DNA of 22,655 nucleotides from positions 1 to 22,655 of the forward strand of contig NZ_CAKPUG010000009.1 in the NCBI RefSeq assembly GCF_934191625.1, written 5' to 3'. Both the position numbers and the translations under genes were made by a program. Positions 1 to 6,850 of the stretch are shown here, piece after piece. This DNA comes from an uncultured Lactococcus sp. Its GTDB lineage: Bacteria > Bacillota > Bacilli > Lactobacillales > Streptococcaceae. The notes beneath the pieces were generated by a model. That model was not told the origin of the DNA. It did not search any database and was given only the letters and a program-made list of their open reading frames with translations. Each line of letters begins with the position of its first letter. The first letter of the stretch is position 1.

Positions 1-1
1 C

Positions 2-73
2 ACTTCAAAACAAGTCGATAAAGTCAAAGATAAAGTGGACGATATGACTCCGGAAAATGGAAGAGTTGAGTAA
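2..73 (+). CDS. C-terminal fragment of an unknown protein
   Basis: The window opens inside a reading frame that gives 23 residues, ends with the residues PENGRVE and stops at TAA 71-73. The fragment is rich in Lys, Asp and Val with a heptad-like look (KQVDKVKDKVDD), as at the ends of small stress or YtxH-like proteins, but it is too short to assign. A rho-independent terminator follows 35 bases downstream, which supports a true gene end on this strand. Confidence 0.5.
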   Translation, partial: TSKQVDKVKDKVDDMTPENGRVE

Positions 74-108
74 CATTCACCTTGTATTAAAACCTTAGCT
101 ATTAAATT

Positions 109-131
109 GGCCTCTTTTAGGGAGGCCTTTT
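109..131 (+). terminator. Rho-independent terminator after the first partial gene
   Basis: GGCCTC (109-114) pairs with GAGGCC (122-127) around a 7-base loop, followed by TTTT. It closes the partial gene ending at 73 and separates it from the CorA-like gene. Confidence 0.8.
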
Positions 132-182
132 GATTACAATAACTATATTACTTTCTGGATATGGCTTTTGGAGGATAAAAAC

Positions 183-1133
183 ATGTTTAAATTTAAAGAA
201 CTCAAGGCTTCAGAAATTGTTAATTCTAGCGCAATATCGCTTAATAAGACAAAAGACAATACATTACTTTACTTTTATCAACCAGATTCACAATTCTTCG
301 ATTACTTAAATAGTCCGTTCCAGCAAGATTTTTCTTCTTTGTATTATGATAAAAAAGAGGCAAATTATTTTTTATCTAAGACAAACAGAGAGACAGAGTG
401 CCTCACACTCCTTCTCCTCTACCCACGAGAGAAATACGAAGCTAAGTTCGATCGCATGGTTGATGCACTTCTCATTATAAAATATGAAAACTTAGTCATG
501 CTTATAACTGAAGAAAAAGAAACTTTTCTTTCAGACTTTCTTAAAGACTTTAGCAACAAGGACTTGGCGTCTGAAGAGATTATTGTCGAATTAATTAATG
601 CTGCTCTTACTAATATGACTGATGATGCTCAAAAAATTAGAAATGAAATCACAAAGTTAGAGATGTCGATTAATGAAAATGGACCTTCACGATCAGTTTT
701 TACTGAATTACTTCAATTAAAGAAGTATCTGATTTCCCTATCCTTAACCTATGACAGTGATGATAAAATAATAGAATTTTTTAAGCGTGAAAAGAATACT
801 CTAAATCTAGATAAAGAGGGTTATACTGGCATCATAAAACTTGAGGAAAATTTAGACAGTTTGAAAAAACTCACTCAAGCCTATAATAAGTACCTTGCTA
901 GTCTTGATACGATGATTAATAACTTGAGTTCTTTCCGTTTAAATACCATTATGAAGACACTTACTGAAATTTCAATTGTATTAACTATACCGACTATGAT
1001 CTATGGTTTTTGGGGAATAAACTTGAAACTCCCCTTTGAAGAACTTTCTTTTGGGTTTTTACTAGTATTTGGTATTTCACTGCTTATTAGCGGCAGTGTG
1101 TGGTATTGGCTGAAAAAATTAAAATTTTTATAA
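183..1133 (+). CDS. CorA-like magnesium/metal transporter family protein with variant GMN motif
   Basis: A 316-residue membrane protein of the CorA/MIT family, which carry Mg2+ or other divalent cations as homopentamers in the cytoplasmic membrane. A long, charged, mostly helical cytoplasmic domain (about residues 1-250) precedes two C-terminal membrane helices (about 256-275 and 290-310) and a short basic tail (KKLKFL), the normal CorA layout. The signature before the loop is normally YGMN, but here it reads YGFWGIN (about 274-280), so the Met of GMN is Ile. A longer frame opens at TTG 168, but GGAGG at 170-174 sits 8 bases before ATG 183, which fixes the start there. The gene stands alone between two terminators. 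Family membership is fairly sure; substrate and activity are not. Confidence 0.8.
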   Translation: MFKFKELKASEIVNSSAISLNKTKDNTLLYFYQPDSQFFDYLNSPFQQDFSSLYYDKKEANYFLSKTNRETECLTLLLLYPREKYEAKFDRMVDALLIIKYENLVMLITEEKETFLSDFLKDFSNKDLASEEIIVELINAALTNMTDDAQKIRNEITKLEMSINENGPSRSVFTELLQLKKYLISLSLTYDSDDKIIEFFKREKNTLNLDKEGYTGIIKLEENLDSLKKLTQAYNKYLASLDTMINNLSSFRLNTIMKTLTEISIVLTIPTMIYGFWGINLKLPFEELSFGFLLVFGISLLISGSVWYWLKKLKFL

Positions 1134-1140
1134 AAAGAAA

Positions 1141-1164
1141 AACATCCTTGATTGGATGTTTTTT
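1141..1164. terminator. Bidirectional terminator between convergent genes
   Basis: AACATCC (1141-1147) and GGATGTT (1154-1160) form a stem with a 6-base loop. T-rich DNA follows on the plus strand and A-rich DNA precedes it, so it can end both the CorA-like gene and the minus-strand flavoprotein gene. Confidence 0.8.
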
Positions 1165-1182
1165 GTATGCAGCTTGTTTAGA

Positions 1183-2685
1183 TTATCCTTGAACATATTT
1201 TGAGGCTTCTTGTCCTGCTTGACGTCCAAAGATGATGATATCAGCGACTGCATTTCCTCCGATACGGTTACCACCGTGCAAACCACCTGTAACTTCACCA
1301 GCGGCATATAAACCTTTTATTGGTTGACCATCTTCTTTTAGAACTTGTGTTTGTGTATTAATTTTGACACCAGCCATAGTATGATGAATTCCTGGTGCAA
1401 CTTTAATAGCATAAACCTTTCCAGAAATATCATTGGTCATACCTGTTGTACGTCCAAATTCTGAATCCTTTTTATCGGCCACTGCTTTGTTCCATTTAGT
1501 CACTGTTGCTTTAAGTTCTTCTGGTTTTATATCAAGTTTTTTCGCAAGTTCCTCAACATTGTCTGCCTCAACAACCATATTTTTAGAAATATATTGATCT
1601 ACAGCTTTAACTTTATCCTTTGTTCCTTCCCCAAAAACAGCATAGGCATATTTGCCATCTTGTTTGAGCTCCGCTGCGGAAACTTTATCACGTGTATCCA
1701 TTTCATTAAAGAAACGATTACCTTCTTTGTTTACAAGAATAGCTCCTTCACCACGAATTGACTCAGATACAAGATATCCTGTTTTTTGGAAAACAGTAGG
1801 GTGAATTTGAATTTTATCCATATCAACCAAAGCACCTCCAAGAGCGGAAATCATTTCAATCCCATCCCCAGTAGAACCAGCTGCATTAGTTGTGACATAG
1901 TCTTTCAAGTCAGGACGATATTTAGCAATCATTTTCTGATTGGCCCCAAATCCACCTGTTGTTACAACGACAGCTTTTGAGTCAACTTGTTTTGTTTCAC
2001 CTTCGATTTTAACTTCGACACCTGAGACTTTTCCGTCTTTTTCATTTATTTTTGTCACATCACTGTTAACAAAAATTGGTATATCACGCTTAGAAATATT
2101 TTCTTCTAATCCTTTAACAAGGTAAGCACCGACAGCTGAACCATCATGTGGACGGTGTGTTCTAGAAACACTCATCCCACCTGTAGTCGTTAAATTATCA
2201 AGGACTATATCATTCTGTGCTAACCAATCTACTGCTGCTGCAGAGTGATTTACAAAGTAACGAAGGAGTTCTTTATCATTTGTTCCACCGCCACCTTTAA
2301 GAGTTTCTTCATAAAATTTATCATTTGAATCTTTAACACCTTGAGCTTTTTCCACAGATGTTTCCGAAGCGTTCAGTCCAGCAGATGCTTTTGAAGTGTT
2401 TCCGCCAGCCATAGGCATTTTCTCAAGAATAACAGGATTCATCCCCGCATCTTTAGCTTCAATAGCTGCAGTCATACCTGCACCACCCGAACCAACAATA
2501 ATGACATCATAGCTTTTTTTCAAGCTTGAGGGTTCTGCATAAGCCATAGTTTTACTGGCTCCTGCTTTAGTATCGGTTTTTTCTGATGAACTGGAAGATG
2601 TACTTTTACTTTGAGTATTTCCCCCACATGCCGTCAATGAAAGACCAAGAACGGCTAATAATCCTAATTTTGTCCAAATTTTCAT
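1183..2685 (-). CDS. Secreted lipoprotein FAD-dependent fumarate reductase / flavocytochrome c-type flavoprotein
   Basis: A 500-residue flavoprotein of the soluble fumarate reductase (Fcc3-like) family. Residues 1-20 are a lipoprotein signal peptide ending in the lipobox LTAC (Cys20), followed by a Ser/Thr-rich linker, so the enzyme should sit outside the cell on a lipid anchor. The FAD-binding GSGGAGMTAAIEA begins near residue 65. Residues matching the Shewanella Fcc3 active site are present: His in QIHPT (295), SESIRG (307-312), Arg in DTRD (332), HHTMAG (434-439) and Arg in NRIGGN (474), so fumarate or a similar unsaturated acid is a likely acceptor. There is no haem domain and no FMN-attachment domain in the chain, so its electron donor must be another protein, none of which is encoded here. 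Related enzymes reduce urocanate or other acrylates, so the substrate is open. ATG 2685 follows an AAGGAG-type site. Confidence 0.85.
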   Translation of the reverse strand: MKIWTKLGLLAVLGLSLTACGGNTQSKSTSSSSSEKTDTKAGASKTMAYAEPSSLKKSYDVIIVGSGGAGMTAAIEAKDAGMNPVILEKMPMAGGNTSKASAGLNASETSVEKAQGVKDSNDKFYEETLKGGGGTNDKELLRYFVNHSAAAVDWLAQNDIVLDNLTTTGGMSVSRTHRPHDGSAVGAYLVKGLEENISKRDIPIFVNSDVTKINEKDGKVSGVEVKIEGETKQVDSKAVVVTTGGFGANQKMIAKYRPDLKDYVTTNAAGSTGDGIEMISALGGALVDMDKIQIHPTVFQKTGYLVSESIRGEGAILVNKEGNRFFNEMDTRDKVSAAELKQDGKYAYAVFGEGTKDKVKAVDQYISKNMVVEADNVEELAKKLDIKPEELKATVTKWNKAVADKKDSEFGRTTGMTNDISGKVYAIKVAPGIHHTMAGVKINTQTQVLKEDGQPIKGLYAAGEVTGGLHGGNRIGGNAVADIIIFGRQAGQEASKYVQG

Positions 2686-2703
2686 AATTTCTCCTTGTGT
2701 TTG

Positions 2704-2717
2704 TGTTCACATGAACA
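2704..2717 (-). promoter_or_regulatory. Operator-like palindrome at the flavoprotein gene start site
   Basis: TGTTCA-CA-TGAACA is a perfect 6-bp inverted repeat with a 2-base centre, starting 6 bases after the -10 box and therefore over the expected transcription start. That position suits a repressor. It does not match the usual Rex, FNR or CcpA boxes that I know. The cognate regulator is unknown. Confidence 0.5.
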
Positions 2718-2723
2718 TTAAAA

Positions 2724-2752
2724 ATTTTACCATGTGTAGATTTGTTTGTCAA
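2724..2752 (-). promoter_or_regulatory. Sigma-A promoter of the fumarate-reductase-like gene
   Basis: On the minus strand TTGACA (2752-2747) is followed after exactly 17 bases by TAAAAT (2729-2724), with an extended -10 TG one base upstream. The 5' leader would be about 30 bases. Confidence 0.8.
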
Positions 2753-2800
2753 GATTCCATTAAAAAGTAGATAAAATATAATAATTTATATAGTTTTTCC

Positions 2801-2834
2801 AAAAAAAGTTCACATCTTTGAGATGTGAACTTTT
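2801..2834 (-). terminator. Terminator of the HlyC/CorC-family gene
   Basis: GTTCACATCT (2808-2817) pairs with AGATGTGAAC (2821-2830) over a 3-base loop. Seven A residues at 2801-2807 become a T-tract on the minus strand, so it ends the gene whose stop is at 2891. Confidence 0.85.
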
Positions 2835-2890
2835 ATTCTTCGTAAAGTATTTTACGTTTGTTGCAACCTTGACTACCTTTTAATAATGTT

Positions 2891-4183
2891 TCATATTTTT
2901 TTTATTTCTAGTATAGTTGGTGTAACTCTATCTATTTCAAGAATCTTTATTTGGAGATTATTAAATACTTTTGTACTGCCTATATCAAGTACTTCACTAC
3001 TTTCCAAAAACGCATTAATGATATAACCACTTATAGTATTACTTGATGACGGATTGAAAAAGTCAATGTCAAACTTCTCTTCAATTTCAGATAAAGGTGT
3101 TTTACCTTTGACTCGATAAATCCCTGGTTTAACTTCGAAAATATTTTCTTCTTCATTATCTTGTTCATCTTGGATATCACCAACTATTTCTTCCAAGATA
3201 TCTTCAATAGTGACTAAACCGCTCGTCCCCCCATACTCATCAGATAAAATCGCAAAATGTTTATGTTCACTTTGCATTTTCGAAAGTAAGTTTTTTACTG
3301 GTGTAGTGTCAATAAATACAATGGGTTCTTGCACAAGCGTAGTGACTTTAGTCTGTGGAGACACAAGGAAAGCTTTTATAAGTGCTTGGAGTGTCACATA
3401 TCCTAATACGTCATCCTTGGATTTTCCAATCACCGGAAAACGGGTATGACCTTTTGCAATTGCAAAATCAAGGGCTTCTTTAATCGTTTTGTCAGAAGAA
3501 ATAGTTTCCATATCTAAACGAGAAACCATAATTTCTTTGGCAAGCAAATCATCAAATTCAAAAACTTTATTGAGATATTCGTATTCTTTTTCGTTAATTT
3601 CACCTTTGGTAAAGCTTTGATTGGCTATTAAAAGAAGCTCTTCTTCCGAATGTGTCTCTTCTCCTTCTGAGGCTAGGCTAAGATTAAAGATTTTCCCAAT
3701 GGAGCTTGCTGAAACATTTAAAAGCCAAACAAAAGGGTATGTGATTCTATAAAAATAATGCAAAGGCCTTACCACAGCTAAAACAACACTTTCAGTTTTA
3801 GAAATACTTAACGACTTGGGTATTAATTCTCCAATTACCACATGAACAAAAGTAATCAATAAGAAAGCAAGTACGATAGAAAAACTATCTGCAATCGTAT
3901 TAGGAAGGGGTAAGTAACGTACCACAGGAACAAGTAATGCGTGGATGGTGCTTTCTCCGACCCAACCAATAGCTAATGAAGTCAGAGTAATCCCTAGCTG
4001 ACAAGCACTCAAGTAAGAATCTAAATGCTCTACGACATTAATAGCCAACCTAGCCTGCTTATTTCCCTCTGCTGCTAGAGTTTCTAAACGACTTTTCCGT
4101 ATTTTAACCAACGAAAACTCAGATGCAACGAAGAAGGCTGTAAAAGCAATCATGGATATGATTATTATAAGATTAACCGCCAA
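2891..4183 (-). CDS. HlyC/CorC (TlyC) family membrane protein: CNNM domain, CBS pair, CorC_HlyC domain
   Basis: A 430-residue protein with the full family layout. An N-terminal CNNM/DUF21 membrane domain covers about residues 1-190, with a first helix rich in Ile, Ala and Phe followed by SEFSLVKIRKSRLE. A tandem CBS pair (about 205-325) includes the conserved stretch DEYGGTSGLVTIEDILEEIVG. An acidic linker leads to the C-terminal CorC_HlyC domain (about 345-428). Family members act in Mg2+/Co2+ efflux or membrane ion homeostasis, and the old haemolysin label is not supported by function. The start is TTG at 4183, chosen because GGAGG lies 8 bases upstream; the next in-frame ATG, at residue 11, has no such site and would cut the first helix. 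The gene is monocistronic, with its own extended -10 promoter and terminator. Confidence 0.88.
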   Translation of the reverse strand: MAVNLIIIISMIAFTAFFVASEFSLVKIRKSRLETLAAEGNKQARLAINVVEHLDSYLSACQLGITLTSLAIGWVGESTIHALLVPVVRYLPLPNTIADSFSIVLAFLLITFVHVVIGELIPKSLSISKTESVVLAVVRPLHYFYRITYPFVWLLNVSASSIGKIFNLSLASEGEETHSEEELLLIANQSFTKGEINEKEYEYLNKVFEFDDLLAKEIMVSRLDMETISSDKTIKEALDFAIAKGHTRFPVIGKSKDDVLGYVTLQALIKAFLVSPQTKVTTLVQEPIVFIDTTPVKNLLSKMQSEHKHFAILSDEYGGTSGLVTIEDILEEIVGDIQDEQDNEEENIFEVKPGIYRVKGKTPLSEIEEKFDIDFFNPSSSNTISGYIINAFLESSEVLDIGSTKVFNNLQIKILEIDRVTPTILEIKKI

Positions 4184-4233
4184 TATATTATCCTCCCTAT
4201 ATTTTAATCTTTCTTAAAACTTATCTAATATCT

Positions 4234-4242
4234 ATTATAGCA
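4234..4242 (-). promoter_or_regulatory. Extended -10 promoter of the HlyC/CorC-family gene
   Basis: TGC-TATAAT reads on the minus strand about 50 bases before the TTG start. No good -35 box is seen at 16-18 bases, so recognition probably relies on the TGN extension. Confidence 0.6.
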
Positions 4243-4309
4243 AAATCTTTATGCTCCTCCCTTCACTATCACTTATTAATCAGGAGTGTTTTGTTTCAAT
4301 TGGCTACAT

Positions 4310-4332
4310 AAAAAGCTCTAGATTTCTAGAGC
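4310..4332 (-). terminator. Terminator of the Spx-like gene
   Basis: GCTCTAGA (4315-4322) and TCTAGAGC (4325-4332) form the stem, and five A residues at 4310-4314 give a short T-tract on the minus strand just after the stop at 4339. Confidence 0.75.
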
Positions 4333-4338
4333 CTTTAT

Positions 4339-4737
4339 TTATAGTTGTCTTTTTTTCGCAAAGTCTTCAATCATAACTTTACGTACTTCTCGCGGCAAAA
4401 ATTTCCGAATATCTTCCTCATGATAGCCTACTTGCAAATGACTATTATCTACAATTAAAGGCTGACGTAGTAAGAGTGGATTATCAACGATTGCTTGAAT
4501 CAGTTCCTGGATCGTCAAAGAATAAAAATCTTCTTTTAAATTTTGGATAGCTTTTCCTTTGCGCGTGATAATATCATCAGATCCTTCCTCTGTTAAAGAA
4601 AAGATAGCAAGAACTTCTTCTTTTGTGAGTGTATCTTTAGCTAGATTAATTTCTTGGAACTCTAGGTGATGATCCGTAAGCCATTTTCTTACCTTTTGCG
4701 ATGATGAATTAGCTGCCGCTGTATATAGCTTAATCAT
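4339..4737 (-). CDS. Spx/ArsC-family RNA polymerase-binding protein lacking the CXXC redox switch
   Basis: A 132-residue protein that aligns along its whole length with Bacillus Spx, the regulator that binds the RNA polymerase alpha C-terminal domain under thiol stress. Shared blocks include KLYT at the start, the TEEG region with Gly52 (the alpha-contact glycine of Spx), LLLRQP, LQVGY and the C-terminal RKFLPREVRKV. The CXXC at residues 10-13 of Spx is replaced by NSSS, so neither switch cysteine is present. Arg60 and Arg92 of Spx are Lys and Gln here. It could still bind polymerase, but not by the known disulfide control. Lactococci carry several Spx paralogues, which fits. ATG 4737 has GAGGG upstream. 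Its own terminator lies downstream; no clear promoter was found. Confidence 0.88.
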   Translation of the reverse strand: MIKLYTAAANSSSQKVRKWLTDHHLEFQEINLAKDTLTKEEVLAIFSLTEEGSDDIITRKGKAIQNLKEDFYSLTIQELIQAIVDNPLLLRQPLIVDNSHLQVGYHEEDIRKFLPREVRKVMIEDFAKKRQL

Positions 4738-4788
4738 AATATTATCCCTCTTATTCCCATTTCAGAACCTTTGAGCAATTTTTCAAAG

Positions 4789-4807
4789 TTGTATCTTAAA
4801 TATACAA
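4789..4807 (-). repeat. Short inverted repeat upstream of the Spx-like gene
   Basis: TTGTAT (4789-4794) and ATACAA (4802-4807) are perfect inverted arms 7 bases apart, about 50 bases before the start codon. It could be an operator, but in such AT-rich DNA it may be chance. Confidence 0.25.
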
Positions 4808-4888
4808 TTCTTTTCTTATTTGTGAGTTAACTATTCCTTAAATCAAATTTAAAATTGTCTGTTATTTTGGTGACAAATCTCTGATATT

Positions 4889-4922
4889 AAAAAAAAGCAC
4901 AAGTTAAACTTGTGCTTTTTTT
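4889..4922 (-). terminator. Strong bidirectional-looking terminator after khpA
   Basis: GCACAAGTT (4897-4905) pairs with AACTTGTGC (4907-4915), flanked by A8 on one side and T7 on the other. It lies right after the khpA stop and ends the rpsP-khpA unit. Confidence 0.9.
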
Positions 4923-4925
4923 AAT

Positions 4926-5165
4926 TTATTGATCTACCAAAAGGCGTACTTTTTTACCCTCAACAGGAACAAAGTAAACAACTGTACGAATCGCTTGAAT
5001 GATACGTCCCTGACGTCCAATGATACGTCCAATATCAGCTTCCGCTACTTCCAAGTGATACTCCATAAACTCTTCACCTTCGATAATTTCCAAGGAAACT
5101 GCATCAGGTTCTGTGACCAAAGGTTTAACAATTGTCATTACAAGTTCTTTCACATCTTTTTGCAT
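4926..5165 (-). CDS. khpA: KhpA, KH-domain RNA-binding protein
   Basis: A 79-residue single KH-domain protein (YlqC family). The RNA-binding GxxG loop is seen as IIGRQGR at residues 48-54, after an acidic stretch EIIEGEEFMEYHLEV. KhpA pairs with KhpB/EloR (Jag) and binds many RNAs; in streptococci the pair affects cell division and elongation. Its place directly downstream of rpsP is the conserved Firmicute order. A hairpin with a T-tract lies between rpsP and khpA, so khpA may be made at a lower level by read-through. ATG 5165 has AGAGGT a few bases upstream. Confidence 0.93.
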   Translation of the reverse strand: MQKDVKELVMTIVKPLVTEPDAVSLEIIEGEEFMEYHLEVAEADIGRIIGRQGRIIQAIRTVVYFVPVEGKKVRLLVDQ

Positions 5166-5214
5166 TTCTTACCTCTACTCTGACTAAAATCGTCCAAATT
5201 ATTGTGAAATCGAC

Positions 5215-5237
5215 AAAAAGCGGCTTAAGCCGCTTTT
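5215..5237 (-). terminator. Hairpin between rpsP and khpA (terminator or attenuator)
   Basis: AGCGGCTT (5219-5226) and AAGCCGCT (5227-5234) make a perfect GC-rich palindrome 5 bases after the rpsP stop, followed by five T residues on the minus strand. I see no strong promoter between it and khpA, so partial read-through is likely. Confidence 0.7.
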
Positions 5238-5241
5238 AATA

Positions 5242-5514
5242 TTATTTGCTGAATTTTTGTTCGTGGAATTTTTTCATAACGCCAGCTTTTGAAAGGATGT
5301 TACGAACTGTATCAGAAGGTTGTGCACCATTGTTAAGCCATTCCATAACGCGTTCTTCTTTCAAAGTTACTTGGTTTTCAGCTACAAGTGGATTATAAGT
5401 TCCAACTGTTTCGATGAAACGACCATCACGTGGTGAACGTGAATCAGCAACGTTGATACGGTAGTAAGGTTTTTTCTTTGAACCCATGCGAGTTAAACGA
5501 ATTTTTACAGACAT
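5242..5514 (-). CDS. rpsP: 30S ribosomal protein S16
   Basis: A 90-residue protein with the S16 signature at the N-terminus ([18 protein letters not shown]), then [13 protein letters not shown] and VGTYNPL, matching the usual length of about 90 residues. S16 is an assembly protein of the small ribosomal subunit that binds 16S rRNA. It is the first gene of the rpsP-khpA unit and has a very good promoter, as expected for a ribosomal protein gene. ATG 5514 is the only reasonable start. Confidence 0.98.
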   Translation of the reverse strand: MSVKIRLTRMGSKKKPYYRINVADSRSPRDGRFIETVGTYNPLVAENQVTLKEERVMEWLNNGAQPSDTVRNILSKAGVMKKFHEQKFSK

Positions 5515-5550
5515 GTTATATTTCCTATTTCTATTTTTTATTACTTAACT

Positions 5551-5578
5551 ATTATAGCATAAAATTTTATCCTGTCAA
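5551..5578 (-). promoter_or_regulatory. Strong promoter of rpsP
   Basis: On the minus strand TTGACA (5578-5573), a 16-base spacer and TATAAT (5556-5551) with TG extension (TGC). Both hexamers are perfect consensus. The -35 box lies within an inverted repeat (5572-5594). Confidence 0.88.
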
Positions 5579-5594
5579 GAAAAAAACTTGACAG
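5572..5594 (-). terminator. Hairpin after mvaA that overlaps the rpsP -35 box
   Basis: CTGTCAAG (5572-5579) and CTTGACAG (5587-5594) are perfect 8-bp inverted arms around seven A residues (T in the minus-strand RNA), starting 5 bases after the mvaA stop. The T-run is in the loop, not after the stem, so it is an atypical terminator. The downstream arm on the minus strand contains the rpsP TTGACA. Confidence 0.5.
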
Positions 5595-5599
5595 CACTT

Positions 5600-6847
5600 T
5601 TATTTGTTTTTCTGACGGATTTCCAGCAAAAGTTTTTCAGCTATAGCTTGATTCATTACCTTTTCTTGACGAAGTTTTTCACTCAAACTAGTGATTTCCT
5701 CGCCTTTAGCACCAACCGTCATTGCTAAAGCGCGAACTTGTAAACTCATATGACCTTGCTGTATTCCCTCAGAAACTAGTGCACGTAATGCAGCTAAATT
5801 TTGCGCTAATCCTACTGCTGCAATAACTTGTGCTAATTCTTTAGCCTCTGTGATTTGCAGGAGTTCTAAAGCAACTTGTGCCTTGGGTAAAACTTTTACT
5901 GCACCACCAACTGTTGCCACCGGCAATGGTAGCTCAAGGCTTCCAAAAAGGATGCTATCCTTAACATACCATTGCGCAAGTCCTTGGTAGCTTCCTTCCT
6001 TGCTAGCATAAGCATGAACACCTGATGACACCGCACGTGTATCATTTCCTGTGGCGAGTACAACCGCATTAATACCATTCATGATTCCTTTATTATGTGT
6101 CGCAGCACGATACGGATCAATTTTCGAAAAACGGGAAGCTGCTTGTATCTTTTCAGCTACTTCTTGCCCGCTATTTCCTTTACTAAGTTTATCCACTGGA
6201 ATTTCACAACTTACTTTTACAAGTGATTCTGTAGCATAATTACTCAAGATACTGAATAAGATTTTTTGCTTAGGAAACCAAGTGCGGAAAAGGTTAGCAA
6301 CGCCTTCCAAAATAGCATTAACAATATTCGCTCCCATCGCATCTTTAACATCTACTTTAAAGTCAACGGAGACAAAACCTTCTGCCTCAAAAGATCTACT
6401 GCTTACTTGTCGCAAACCACCGCCCCGTTTAAGGATGGAAGGATAAGCTTCTTTTGCTGCACGAAAAATGCCTGCTTGATTTTCTTCAATAGTCTGCATT
6501 AATTGTTCAGCATGCTTAACATCATAAAAAACAATCTGCCCTCTCATCAATCGTTCTGTAAGCACAGCTTGAAACTTCCCAGCTATTTTTGCTCCATTAC
6601 TTGCAGCGGCAATAACTGAAGGCTCCTCGGTTACCATTGGAACCAGATATTTTTTCCCATTAATGACAAAGTTTTGCGCCAAGCCCATAGGCAACTCAAA
6701 TTCACTGATTTGATTTTCAATGAGATTGTCTGCTAAAGCCGTATCAAGTACTGTTTCTTCTAAAATATTTCTTGTTTCTAACTTTAAGTCAAGAAAATCC
6801 AGACGCTCTGCTGGACTCATTTGGTAAAATTTTTTCTTCATATTCAT
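5600..6847 (-). CDS. mvaA: Hydroxymethylglutaryl-CoA reductase (class II)
   Basis: Reduces HMG-CoA to mevalonate, the committed step of the mevalonate route to isoprenoids. It has 415 residues, normal for a bacterial class II enzyme. Catalytic elements known from Pseudomonas mevalonii are visible: Glu in EEPS (74-77), DAMGANIVN (169-177), Lys in HNKGIMNG (Lys253), Asp in GNDT (Asp269) and the C-terminal flap His in GHMSL (His366). The start is ATG 6847, or ATG 6841 two codons later. Neither has a convincing Shine-Dalgarno site, so translation probably depends on ribosomes finishing the thiolase gene upstream. That gene's stop lies 3 bases away in the same frame, so the pair matches a split version of the fused MvaE of Enterococcus. 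Confidence 0.96.
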   Translation of the reverse strand: MNMKKKFYQMSPAERLDFLDLKLETRNILEETVLDTALADNLIENQISEFELPMGLAQNFVINGKKYLVPMVTEEPSVIAAASNGAKIAGKFQAVLTERLMRGQIVFYDVKHAEQLMQTIEENQAGIFRAAKEAYPSILKRGGGLRQVSSRSFEAEGFVSVDFKVDVKDAMGANIVNAILEGVANLFRTWFPKQKILFSILSNYATESLVKVSCEIPVDKLSKGNSGQEVAEKIQAASRFSKIDPYRAATHNKGIMNGINAVVLATGNDTRAVSSGVHAYASKEGSYQGLAQWYVKDSILFGSLELPLPVATVGGAVKVLPKAQVALELLQITEAKELAQVIAAVGLAQNLAALRALVSEGIQQGHMSLQVRALAMTVGAKGEEITSLSEKLRQEKVMNQAIAEKLLLEIRQKNK

Positions 6848-6850
6848 TAA

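Noticed and set aside
2808..2830. The GTTCACATC hairpin as a second copy of the flavoprotein operator
   Set aside because: It shares GTTCACAT with the palindrome at 2704-2717, but its stem, loop and T-tract behave as a terminator of the downstream minus-strand gene.
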